NCBI GenBank assembly: GCA_016779015.1
Contig: JADHOK010000066.1
Span: 1-7,360, forward strand
Reading direction: 5' to 3'
Origin: PS1 clade bacterium
GTDB lineage: Bacteria > Pseudomonadota > Alphaproteobacteria > RS24
DNA length: 7,360 nucleotides
The translations under genes were made by a program, and so were the position numbers. This document shows, one piece after another, positions 1-6,072 of the stretch; position 1 is the stretch's first letter, and every line of letters begins with the position of its first letter. The notes under the pieces are model-generated. The model saw nothing but the letters and a program-made list of their open reading frames with translations. It ran no database searches and was not told the DNA's origin.

Positions 1-330
1 ATCGGCGACGGCTTTGAGCGCGCGCTGCAAATTATCAGCCACGCCCAGCATATCGCGGGCAAAGCCCATGGCGCCGAATTTCAGCGCTTCGCCGCGGTCG
101 CGCTCGGCGCGCTTGCGGGTGTTTTCCAACTCGGCCAGCGTCCGCAGCAATTGGTCATTGACCTCGGCGAGGCGCTCTTCCGGTGTCGGCTCTGCGGCTT
201 CCTTGGGCATCTGTGACACGGTTTCTTGATTTGCGTCCGCTTCGGTTTCGGTCGCTGGGGTTTCAGTTGCTGGGGTTTCAGTTGCTGGGGTTTCTGGAAG
301 TTCCGTCTCGTCGTCTTGCATCTGGGGCAT
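1..330 (-). CDS. grpE: GrpE, nucleotide exchange factor of DnaK (N-terminal part; gene continues past the left edge)
   Basis: GrpE is the cytoplasmic homodimeric co-chaperone that releases ADP from DnaK (Hsp70). The window holds the first 110 codons, read from position 330 to the edge. Residues 1-50 are an acidic, Pro/Thr/Glu-rich and probably disordered leader with three PATET pentapeptides (residues 15-29). A long charged helix follows from about residue 50, as in the GrpE dimer coiled coil. Family signatures are LENTRKRAERD (68-78) and FARDMLGVADNLQRAL (90-105). The head domain that contacts DnaK lies outside the window. I chose the ATG at 330 over the in-frame ATG at 321 because AGGA (337-340) sits 6 nt upstream of it, while the second ATG has no Shine-Dalgarno sequence. 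The gene lies 107 bp downstream of hrcA on the same strand and has its own candidate heat-shock promoter. Identification is from motifs; nothing looks broken. Confidence 0.93.
   Translation of the reverse strand, partial: MPQMQDDETELPETPATETPATETPATETEADANQETVSQMPKEAAEPTPEERLAEVNDQLLRTLAELENTRKRAERDRGEALKFGAMGFARDMLGVADNLQRALKAVAD
246..290 (-). repeat. 15-bp tandem repeat inside grpE (3 copies)
   Basis: Three head-to-tail 15-bp units occupy 246-260, 261-275 and 276-290. The last two are identical (TTTCAGTTGCTGGGG on the plus strand) and the first differs at two positions. Read on the minus strand they encode PATET three times in the disordered acidic leader of GrpE. The unit is a multiple of three, so copy-number change would keep the reading frame. 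Confidence 0.9.
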
Positions 331-380
331 GAGAAGTCCTGTTCGAATGGGTCGATTTTTAAAGCGCGCGGCGCGACTGC

Positions 381-414
381 ACTTTAGTTAGGGTGCGCTC
401 AGTTTAAAATCAAG
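381..414 (-). promoter_or_regulatory. Candidate RpoH (sigma-32) heat-shock promoter of grpE
   Basis: On the minus strand CTTG (411-414) is followed after exactly 18 nt by CCTAACTAAAG (392-382). This is close to the alphaproteobacterial RpoH pattern as I recall it, CTTG-N17/18-CYTATNTNNG; the clearest departure is A for T at the fifth -10 position. It would start transcription near 375 and leave a leader of about 45 nt before the grpE ATG at 330. grpE is a classical RpoH target, which fits. The match is by eye only. Confidence 0.5.
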
Positions 415-437
415 AGGGCAAAACCAACAGGCGTCCG

Positions 438-1547
438 TCAGGACTTGTGACCCGACAATAAATCGGTCACCAGCTTGGCCGTATGGTCAACCATCGGAAT
501 GAGGCGGGCATAATCGGTGCGCGTCGGCGCGATGACCCCGACAACGCCGACCAAAGAGCGGCTCTCATCCTGATAGGGGCCGATGATGAGTGACGAGCCG
601 GAGAGGGAAAATAGCGGCGTTTGCGCGCCGATAAAGATTTTTACCCCATTGCCGGTTTCGGCTTCCGACAAGAGCGACACCAGCTCGTTTTGGCGGTCGA
701 GATCGGCGAATAAGTGGCGCACTCTTTCAAGGTCTTCCAGCGCTGCCACATCATCCAGCAAATGGTCGCGGCCATGCACAATCAGCGATTTCGCCACCAT
801 GCCGCTATTGCTCAGCGCGTCGTTTTCGGCCGCGTCGCGGATCAGGCCGCGGCGCACCAAATCGGCGGTCATCTGTCCCAGCGCGCTTTCCAGCTTGGCG
901 CTTTCGGCTTCGCTATCGCGGCGCAGCTCGCCCAATGTGCGCCCGCGCAGGCGGTGATTGAGATAATTGCCCGCCTCGATGAGCTTGCTGGGAGCCAGCC
1001 CGGGCGGGCGCGGGATAAGGCGGTTTTCCACATGATTGGTGTCATCGACCAGAATGACCAATATTTGCTCTTCAGATATGGCAACAAATTCAATGTGTTT
1101 GACGGCGCGTTCGGCCACCGGCGCGACCACCAAACCGGCGCAGGCGCTCAAGCCTGACAGCCCTTCGACCGCCTGTTTCAACATGTCTTCCATGCTCTCA
1201 TCACCGGTTAATTGCGGGGTGATGGCAGCGCGCTCGGCGGCGCTCAAATCGCCCGATTGCATCATGCCGTCAATGAACAGGCGAAGGCCGCTATCAGTCG
1301 GCAGGCGACCGGCCGAAACATGCGGCGCGTAAAGCAGGCCCATCGCCTCCAGCTCGGCCATGGCGGTGCGGATGCTGGCCGGTGATAATTTCTCGTCCAG
1401 CACATCGGCGAGGTTTTTAGAACCGATCGGCGCACCGGTCGCCAAATAGGCCTCGACAATATGCGCGAAAATATTGCGCGTCCGCGCCGTCAATTCGGCC
1501 AGTTCGGTTTTAAGCCCGGAGGTATTGTCTGCCGCGTTTTGTGTCAT
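438..1547 (-). CDS. hrcA: HrcA, heat-inducible transcription repressor
   Basis: HrcA is a dimeric repressor that binds the CIRCE operator of chaperone genes (typically groESL) and whose activity depends on GroEL. The 369 residues are a normal or slightly long size. An N-terminal winged helix-turn-helix spans about residues 18-85, with LSPASIR (54-60) and the family signature HVSAGRLPT (76-84) followed by GLRLFIDG. The C-terminal HrcA (GAF-like) domain carries IPRPPGLAPSKLIEAGNYLN, FIGAQTPLFSL and the closing VGVIAPTRTDYARLIPMVDHTAKL. The start at 1547 places the wHTH at the usual distance from the N-terminus, but no Shine-Dalgarno sequence precedes it, so translation may be weak or the transcript leaderless. 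The gene is divergent from rph and upstream of grpE. I found no CIRCE in either flanking gap, so its operator, and any autoregulation through CIRCE, must lie elsewhere. Confidence 0.96.
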   Translation of the reverse strand: MTQNAADNTSGLKTELAELTARTRNIFAHIVEAYLATGAPIGSKNLADVLDEKLSPASIRTAMAELEAMGLLYAPHVSAGRLPTDSGLRLFIDGMMQSGDLSAAERAAITPQLTGDESMEDMLKQAVEGLSGLSACAGLVVAPVAERAVKHIEFVAISEEQILVILVDDTNHVENRLIPRPPGLAPSKLIEAGNYLNHRLRGRTLGELRRDSEAESAKLESALGQMTADLVRRGLIRDAAENDALSNSGMVAKSLIVHGRDHLLDDVAALEDLERVRHLFADLDRQNELVSLLSEAETGNGVKIFIGAQTPLFSLSGSSLIIGPYQDESRSLVGVVGVIAPTRTDYARLIPMVDHTAKLVTDLLSGHKS

Positions 1548-1576
1548 GCGCTGAAGTTTAAGCCAGCCGCGCGCAC

Positions 1577-1605
1577 TTGCCCAGATTTTCCTTAAGCGTT
1601 AGATA
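1577..1605 (+). promoter_or_regulatory. Candidate housekeeping promoter of the rph-rdgB-hemW operon
   Basis: TTGCCC (1577-1582) and TAGATA (1600-1605) are separated by 17 nt in the 83-bp gap between the divergent hrcA and rph genes. The -35 matches TTGACA at four of six positions and the -10 matches TATAAT at three of six. Transcription would begin near 1612, about 19 nt before the rph ATG and just ahead of its AAAGGA ribosome-binding site (1619-1624). I saw no equally good promoter for hrcA on the opposite strand. Confidence 0.35.
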
Positions 1606-1630
1606 GAGACCTCACGCGAAAGGAAATCCG

Positions 1631-2368
1631 ATGACAGTCTCCCGCCCCTCAGGCCGCAAAGCCGCAGACCTGCGTACCGTTACACTCCAAACCAATGTGT
1701 CGAAACACGCTGAGGGGTCGTGTCTGGTAAAATTTGGCGACACCCATGTTTTGTGCACCGCCTCGCTGGAGACCCACGTGCCGCCATGGCTGCGCGGCCA
1801 AGGGCGCGGCTGGGTGACGGCGGAATATGGCATGCTGCCACGCGCCACGGGCGATCGGATGCGCCGCGAGGCCAGCGCCGGCAAGCAATCGGGCCGCACC
1901 CAAGAAATCCAGCGTCTTATCGGGCGTTCTTTGCGCGCTGTGGTCAATTTGAAAGCGCTGGGCGAAAACCAAATCTCGCTCGATTGCGATGTCATTCAGG
2001 CCGATGGCGGCACCCGCACGGCGTCGATTACCGGCGCTTGGGTGGCGCTTTATCAATGCGTCGAAAAGATGAAAGCCGATGGGTTGATGTCAACGCCGGT
2101 AATGGGCGGGGTCATTACCGACCATGTCGCGGCTTTGTCTTGTGGCATTTATGAAGGCCTGCCGGTGGCCGATCTCGATTATGACGAGGACAGCGTCGCC
2201 GATACGGATGGCAATTTTGTCATGACCGGAGCCGGCAAATTGGTGGAAATTCAGGCCACGGCCGAGGGCGAAGCGTTTGACGAATGTGAATTCCAAGCGC
2301 TTCTGGACCTCGCCAAAAGCGGCATTGCCGATTTGGTCGAAAAACAAAAACAGGCGGTTGGCCTTTGA
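1631..2368 (+). CDS. rph: Ribonuclease PH, tRNA 3'-end phosphorolytic exoribonuclease
   Basis: RNase PH is a ring-forming hexamer that trims nucleotides downstream of the tRNA CCA end, using phosphate and releasing nucleoside diphosphates. The 245-residue product has the full family length. Diagnostic motifs in order: RPSGR (5-9), GRGWVTAEYGMLPRAT (58-73), SGRTQEIQRLIGRSLRAV (87-104), DCDVIQADGGTRTASITGA (118-136) and DLDYDED (181-187). R89 and the GTR at 127-129 correspond to the phosphate-binding residues of the B. subtilis enzyme (R86, 124-126), and D181/D187 match the acidic pair at the active site. The start at 1631 is supported by AAAGGA six nt upstream. It is the first gene of a tightly packed run, with rdgB starting one base after its stop. 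All expected catalytic features are present. In other bacteria, too, rph is often found next to rdgB. Confidence 0.98.
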   Translation: MTVSRPSGRKAADLRTVTLQTNVSKHAEGSCLVKFGDTHVLCTASLETHVPPWLRGQGRGWVTAEYGMLPRATGDRMRREASAGKQSGRTQEIQRLIGRSLRAVVNLKALGENQISLDCDVIQADGGTRTASITGAWVALYQCVEKMKADGLMSTPVMGGVITDHVAALSCGIYEGLPVADLDYDEDSVADTDGNFVMTGAGKLVEIQATAEGEAFDECEFQALLDLAKSGIADLVEKQKQAVGL

Positions 2369-2369
2369 T

Positions 2370-2999
2370 ATGGCGCGCGCTTTCGCTGAACCCAAGCTGA
2401 TTGTCGCCAGCCATAATAAAGGCAAGCTGGTCGAGATTGCCGAGCTGCTGACGCGCTTTAATGTCGAGACGGTGGGCGCTGATGCGCTGGGCCTGCCCGA
2501 GCCCGCCGAAACCGGCGACACATTTATCTCCAATGCCGAATTGAAAGCGCTGGCCGCGGCCACGGTGGCGGGGCTGCCGGCGCTGGCCGATGATAGCGGT
2601 CTGGCGGTCGATGCGTTGGATGGCGCGCCGGGGATTTATTCGGCGCGTTGGGCCGAGACGGCGGGCGGTCGCGATTTCGATTTTGCCATGCATAAAATTG
2701 AAATGGCGCTCAATAATGTGCAGGGGCAAAAACCCGCCAAGCGCACGGCGCGCTTTATCTGCGCCCTGTCTCTGGCGTGGCCCGACGGCCATGTCGAAAG
2801 TTTTGAGGGCAAGGTCGAGGGCACATTGGTGTGGCCGATGCGTGGCAAAAACGGGTTCGGCTATGACCCGATTTTTCTGCCGCTTGGCGGCGATATGACA
2901 TTCGGCGAAATGCAGCCCGATGCCAAGCATGCCATCTCGCACCGCGCCGACGCCTTTGAACAATTGGTCGCCGCCTGCTTTGCCGAGCATATCGCGTGA
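2370..2999 (+). CDS. rdgB: RdgB/HAM1-type dITP/XTP pyrophosphatase
   Basis: This cytoplasmic house-cleaning enzyme hydrolyses dITP, ITP and XTP to the monophosphate plus pyrophosphate, keeping deaminated purines out of DNA and RNA. The 209 residues match the family's usual length of about 200. Motifs: SHNKGK (14-19, triphosphate binding), ADDSGLAVDALDGAPGIYSA (73-92, including the catalytic acidic DD pair at 74-75), GKNGFGYDPIF (159-169, base recognition) and AISHRADA (188-195). The ATG at 2370 is chosen because SHNKGK then falls about 14 residues in, as expected; an in-frame ATG at 2277 would lie deep inside rph. The start follows the rph stop by one base, so translation is probably coupled. 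AGGCGG (2352-2357) is a poor, distant ribosome-binding site, which supports coupling. The stop overlaps the hemW start. Confidence 0.97.
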   Translation: MARAFAEPKLIVASHNKGKLVEIAELLTRFNVETVGADALGLPEPAETGDTFISNAELKALAAATVAGLPALADDSGLAVDALDGAPGIYSARWAETAGGRDFDFAMHKIEMALNNVQGQKPAKRTARFICALSLAWPDGHVESFEGKVEGTLVWPMRGKNGFGYDPIFLPLGGDMTFGEMQPDAKHAISHRADAFEQLVAACFAEHIA

Positions 3000-4168
3000 G
3001 CCACGCGGCGGCCAAGGTCACCGCGCATAATCCGCCGCCTTTGGGGGTTTATCTGCACTGGCCGTTTTGCACCGCCATTTGTCCCTATTGCGATTTCAAT
3101 GTACATGCGGCGCATAAAAACACCGCCACGCCGCAAGACTGGCTTGCCGCTTATCGCGCCGAATTGCGCCACGCCTATGAGCTGCGCCCGCACGGCGCGG
3201 TGGCGACGGTTTTTTTCGGCGGCGGCACACCATCGCTCATGCCGCCCCAATTGGTCGGCGATATTTTGCACGAAATCGATGCGCTATGGGGTTTGGCCGA
3301 AAACGCTGAAATATCGCTGGAGGCCAATCCGGTCAGCGCGCCGCAGCCGCATTTACAAGCCTTGGCCGGGGCCGGGGTGACGCGGCTGTCTTTGGGGGTG
3401 CAGGCGTTTGACGATGTCGCCCTGAAGACCCTTGGCCGCACCCATTCGGCGCAACAGGCGCGCACTGCATTTGAGGCGGCGCAGGCGATTTTCGACAGCG
3501 CTTCTTTTGACCTGATATATGCGCGGCCGGCGCAATCGCTCGACGATTGGCGCACAGAATTGAGCGCGGCGTTGGCGCTGGCACCGCAGCATATGTCGCT
3601 CTACCAATTGACCATTGAGCCCGACACGCCATTTCACGCGCGCGCCGCGCAAGGTAAATTGCCGCTGCCCGATGAGGATATGGCGGCCGATCTTTTCGAG
3701 CTGACGCAAAGCCTATGCGCCGATGCCGGTTTGCCGGCTTATGAGATTTCCAATCATGCGCGCGACGGGCATCACTGCCGCCACAATAGCGCCATTTGGC
3801 GCGGCGGCGATTATATCGGTGTAGGCCCCGGCGCGCATGGGCGCTTGAGCGTTGACGGGCGCAAACATGCGAGCCTCGCTGAAAAGCAGCCGGCCGCTTG
3901 GCTGGCCGCGTGTGCCGCGCACGGCCATGGCTGGCAAATCAAACCCCTTTCCGATGCCGAAGCGGCGGAAGAGGCGGTGATGCTGGGCTTGCGCCTGCAT
4001 GAGGGGATGGCATTAACGGCGCTCGAAGCGCGCGGTATCGCGCTGCCGTCGGCGCGGCTCAAAAGCCTGCAACAGGACGGCTTATTGACAGCGCGCGATG
4101 ACGCGCTGCAAGTCACGGCCAAAGGGCGCTTGCTGCTCGATTATATTATTGGTCGCCTGCTGGCATAG
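2996..4168 (+). CDS. hemW: HemW, radical-SAM heme-binding protein (HemN-like, not coproporphyrinogen oxidase)
   Basis: HemW is a radical-SAM protein that binds heme and is implicated in heme delivery to respiratory proteins; it is often misannotated as oxygen-independent coproporphyrinogen III oxidase (HemN). The 390 residues are typical. The 4Fe-4S motif is CxxxCxxC at C25, C29, C32, in HWPFCTAICPYCDFN. The residue two after C32 is Phe, whereas HemN has a fourth Cys there, so HemW is the better name. Further motifs: FFGGGTPSL (73-81), EANP (109-112), RLSLGVQAF (130-138), SLYQLTIEPDTPF (201-213), YEISNHA (249-255) and GVGPGAHGR (275-283). A C-terminal wHTH-like HemN_C region follows. The family heme motif HNxxYW reads HNSAIW (263-268): His is kept, Tyr is Ile. 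The start is a GTG overlapping the rdgB stop (GTGA), indicating coupled translation. The 3' end overlaps the convergent lipoprotein gene by 23 bp. Confidence 0.95.
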   Translation: MSHAAAKVTAHNPPPLGVYLHWPFCTAICPYCDFNVHAAHKNTATPQDWLAAYRAELRHAYELRPHGAVATVFFGGGTPSLMPPQLVGDILHEIDALWGLAENAEISLEANPVSAPQPHLQALAGAGVTRLSLGVQAFDDVALKTLGRTHSAQQARTAFEAAQAIFDSASFDLIYARPAQSLDDWRTELSAALALAPQHMSLYQLTIEPDTPFHARAAQGKLPLPDEDMAADLFELTQSLCADAGLPAYEISNHARDGHHCRHNSAIWRGGDYIGVGPGAHGRLSVDGRKHASLAEKQPAAWLAACAAHGHGWQIKPLSDAEAAEEAVMLGLRLHEGMALTALEARGIALPSARLKSLQQDGLLTARDDALQVTAKGRLLLDYIIGRLLA

Positions 4169-5918
4169 ATTGGCCTGATGGGCCCAATGTTTCTGATGAG
4201 CTTGTTGGATTGGCGGTGCCGGTGGCCGGGCTTTCGACAGGCGACACAATTGTGCCCAATGTGCTCAATGTCTCCAATGTTTCCGGTGTGCCCAATGTCT
4301 CCAATGTTTCAGGTGCCCCCAAATTGCCAGATGCATCAAAAGCCCCCGCATCGCGTGTCAGGCGGGCCGATTGCGGCAGGGCGCGGTCAGGGTTGGAGCG
4401 CCGTAGCGCTTCGGCCAGCGTCAACGCCGCTTCCATGCGGCGGTCATGGTCGACAAAACTGGCCGGCGGCTGGCTTATCTGGCGCGATTTCGTGCGGGTT
4501 ACTTCCTGCACGGCCAGGCCGCGCTCATTCAAACCACCGGCGCGCAGCCGAAATATACCGTCAATGCCGCTAAAGCCGTTCGGGTCCATCAGCAATTCGG
4601 TGCGAAACGGCGCTTGTGTATCAAACGCCGCCAGACGCGCCGCCAAGGCCACAGCGTCATAAGCCATGCTGGCAAGGCGCGGCGGCGCGGTGTCATAAGT
4701 GGCCTGATAGCGCGCCGCAAAACCGGCCCAATTATTATTCGGCGGTGCAGCATACCAGCCGCCGTGCAAAGGCGGCTCTTGGCTCAAGGTCGGGTCGTCC
4801 CACAAGCCGGTGCCGATAAATTTCACCCGCCGCGGGTCGATATCGAAATAGGGTAATAGCGGTGCCAGATTGCGCAGCGCCAGACCGCCTTCGGGCATAA
4901 ACACCGCGTCATAGGGAATGTCGCCCAGCGTCTCGACAAGGTCCAAAGCCTCATAGGCCGAGACCAATTCGGGCGCGTCATTGCCCAGCAGCTTGAAAAC
5001 CGCATCGGCTTCTTCGGGCGGCGCGATGGCGAGACCGGTTTCGGGGTCGCTCTGCACCGGCAGCAGCGCCTGCGCTTCTTGCGTCAGCCTTTGCATCTCG
5101 GCCGCATGGGCCGCTTTGCGCGCGTCATAACGCGCCAGTCTTCGCACCGGGTCAAACATGCCCTTGGCGTCGGGCGGATAGGTTTCGGTCTGCACCACCG
5201 TGCCGCCAAACCGGTCCACCGAGGCGGAGAAGCTGGCGGCAATGCGCTCGCCAAACACCCCTTCGGGCACCAGCGCGCCGAACCGGGTCAGCCCTTGCGC
5301 AATCGCTTCGGAGACAATGCGGTCGATATTTTGCTCGGGCAAAAAGCCGAGCAGCCACAAGCCGTCCGTGGCGGTGCTGGCATCATTGGAAAAAGCAAAA
5401 CCCGGCACATCGCGGCCCGCCAGCACCGGCTGAATGGCGGCGACCGAGGAGCCGAAAAGCGGGCCGATAATTATATCGGCACCGGCGACAATCGCCGCTT
5501 TGGCGGCCGCTTCGGCACCTTGTGGTGTGCCTTTAGTGTCGTGCAGGCTGATGACCAGAGGCTTGCCGTTTGTCGTGTGCGGTGTGTCAAACAGCGCCAA
5601 TTGCGCGCCATTATATAGATGAGCGGCCAGCGCGCGAATGTTCTCGCGCTCATCACCCAGCGGCAGCAACAGGCCGATAACCCGGGTGTCGGCGCTGCGC
5701 GGCGGCGGCAGCGGATACGCGCTTTCATCGATCGGCATGATAATGACCGGCGCGGTCGCGACGCGCTGTTCAGACGGCCCCGCCTCGCGCGATAAAGGTG
5801 GCGCCCCGCCCGCGCAGGCGGCCAGCACGAAGCTCAATAAAGCGGCGCTGATGAGGGCGCGGCTTTTGGGCAGGCAGTATTTGGGCAAGCGGAATGCGGG
5901 TGCGGTCATAAGGGCCAT
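4146..5918 (-). CDS. LppC/LpoA-type lipoprotein (putative penicillin-binding protein activator) with long repetitive C-terminal tail
   Basis: This is an outer-envelope lipoprotein with a periplasmic-binding-protein type I fold, related to the LppC family that includes E. coli LpoA, the outer-membrane activator of PBP1a. A lipoprotein signal peptide is clear: basic residues to R20, a hydrophobic stretch 21-34, and lipobox LAAC (32-35) with C35 the lipidated residue. The binding-protein-like domain runs about 78-485: VIGLLLPLGDE (80-90), GADIIIGPLFGSS (146-158), then a charged helical insert around 258-290, and YDAVFMPEGG (336-345) and SMAYDAVALAARLA (417-430). Residues 485-590 form a polar, low-complexity tail with two 9-residue LGxPETLET repeats (533-550). 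At 590 residues it is longer than I would expect for alphaproteobacterial members. Start 5918 is preceded only by a weak GAAAGA; Met4 has no ribosome-binding site. The PBP-activation role is inferred from E. coli LpoA and is unproven for these shorter homologues, which lack LpoA's N-terminal TPR domain. Confidence 0.85.
   Translation of the reverse strand: MALMTAPAFRLPKYCLPKSRALISAALLSFVLAACAGGAPPLSREAGPSEQRVATAPVIIMPIDESAYPLPPPRSADTRVIGLLLPLGDERENIRALAAHLYNGAQLALFDTPHTTNGKPLVISLHDTKGTPQGAEAAAKAAIVAGADIIIGPLFGSSVAAIQPVLAGRDVPGFAFSNDASTATDGLWLLGFLPEQNIDRIVSEAIAQGLTRFGALVPEGVFGERIAASFSASVDRFGGTVVQTETYPPDAKGMFDPVRRLARYDARKAAHAAEMQRLTQEAQALLPVQSDPETGLAIAPPEEADAVFKLLGNDAPELVSAYEALDLVETLGDIPYDAVFMPEGGLALRNLAPLLPYFDIDPRRVKFIGTGLWDDPTLSQEPPLHGGWYAAPPNNNWAGFAARYQATYDTAPPRLASMAYDAVALAARLAAFDTQAPFRTELLMDPNGFSGIDGIFRLRAGGLNERGLAVQEVTRTKSRQISQPPASFVDHDRRMEAALTLAEALRRSNPDRALPQSARLTRDAGAFDASGNLGAPETLETLGTPETLETLSTLGTIVSPVESPATGTANPTSSSETLGPSGQSMPAGDQ
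4255..4320 (-). repeat. 27-bp tandem repeat (built of 9-bp sub-units) in the lipoprotein tail
   Basis: Two adjacent 27-bp units, 4267-4293 and 4294-4320, differ at only three positions. Each contains two near-identical 9-mers of the form AATGTYTCC, and a partial copy (CCCAATGTGCTC) lies at 4255-4266. On the minus strand they encode LGAPETLET and LGTPETLET, then LSTLGT. A further isolated ETLG coding copy lies near 4184-4195. This looks like in-frame slippage expansion of a disordered tail. Confidence 0.88.
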
Positions 5919-6072
5919 TTCATCTTTCTGCTCTACCTATAAAGTCTTGCGGGCGCGCTAGACAAGCGCCTTCTCGCCTTTGCGCGAAGCTTTCTTGGCA
6001 TGCGATTATGGCGGCTTTCGGGCAGACTTATGGCGCGCGGCGCGCTAGACTGCCGGCACAAGCGAGAACAAA
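5919..6072. other. Divergent intergenic region between the lipoprotein gene and rsmI
   Basis: This 154-bp gap contains the starts of two divergent transcription units. It holds a candidate minus-strand promoter (5936-5965) and an exact 12-bp direct repeat, GGCGCGCTAGAC, at 5952-5963 and 6039-6050. I found no open frame with good start signals and no terminator. No convincing -35/-10 pair for rsmI was visible. Confidence 0.7.
5936..5965 (-). promoter_or_regulatory. Candidate promoter of the LppC-type lipoprotein gene
   Basis: On the minus strand TTGTCT (5965-5960) and TATAGG (5941-5936) are 18 nt apart; each matches the housekeeping consensus at four of six positions. Transcription would start near 5929, giving a leader of only about 11 nt before the ATG at 5918. 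That barely includes the GAAAGA that could act as ribosome-binding site. Assigned by eye. Confidence 0.35.

Noticed and set aside
14..229. Plus-strand open frames opposite grpE, hrcA and the lipoprotein gene (for example 14-229, 714-1157, 5079-5618)
   Set aside because: They lie antisense to genes with unmistakable family motifs, have basic Arg/Ser/Ala-rich compositions typical of shadow frames in GC-rich DNA, and show no recognisable domains.
360..377. GC-rich self-complementary stretch followed by A/T bases as an hrcA terminator
   Set aside because: The best stem is about four base pairs and the following run on the minus strand is mixed T and A. It also lies downstream of the candidate grpE promoter, within its leader.
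377..401. Imperfect inverted repeat around GCAC...GTGC upstream of grpE that might be a CIRCE operator
   Set aside because: Only four bases per arm pair cleanly, and the arms are 10 nt apart where CIRCE would place them 13 apart. The outer TTA/TAA ends are absent, and the element sits in the candidate -10 region.
2220..2990. Minus-strand 256-codon open frame opposite rph and rdgB
   Set aside because: It is long but antisense to two conserved genes. Its product is rich in Arg, His and Gln with no family motif, so it is explained by codon bias on the coding strand.
4169..4188. Hairpin ATTGGCC/GG-C-CCAAT just after the hemW stop as a terminator
   Set aside because: The stem carries a bulge and is followed by GTTTCTG rather than a T tract. 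It lies in lipoprotein coding sequence, so it was kept only as a weak possibility.
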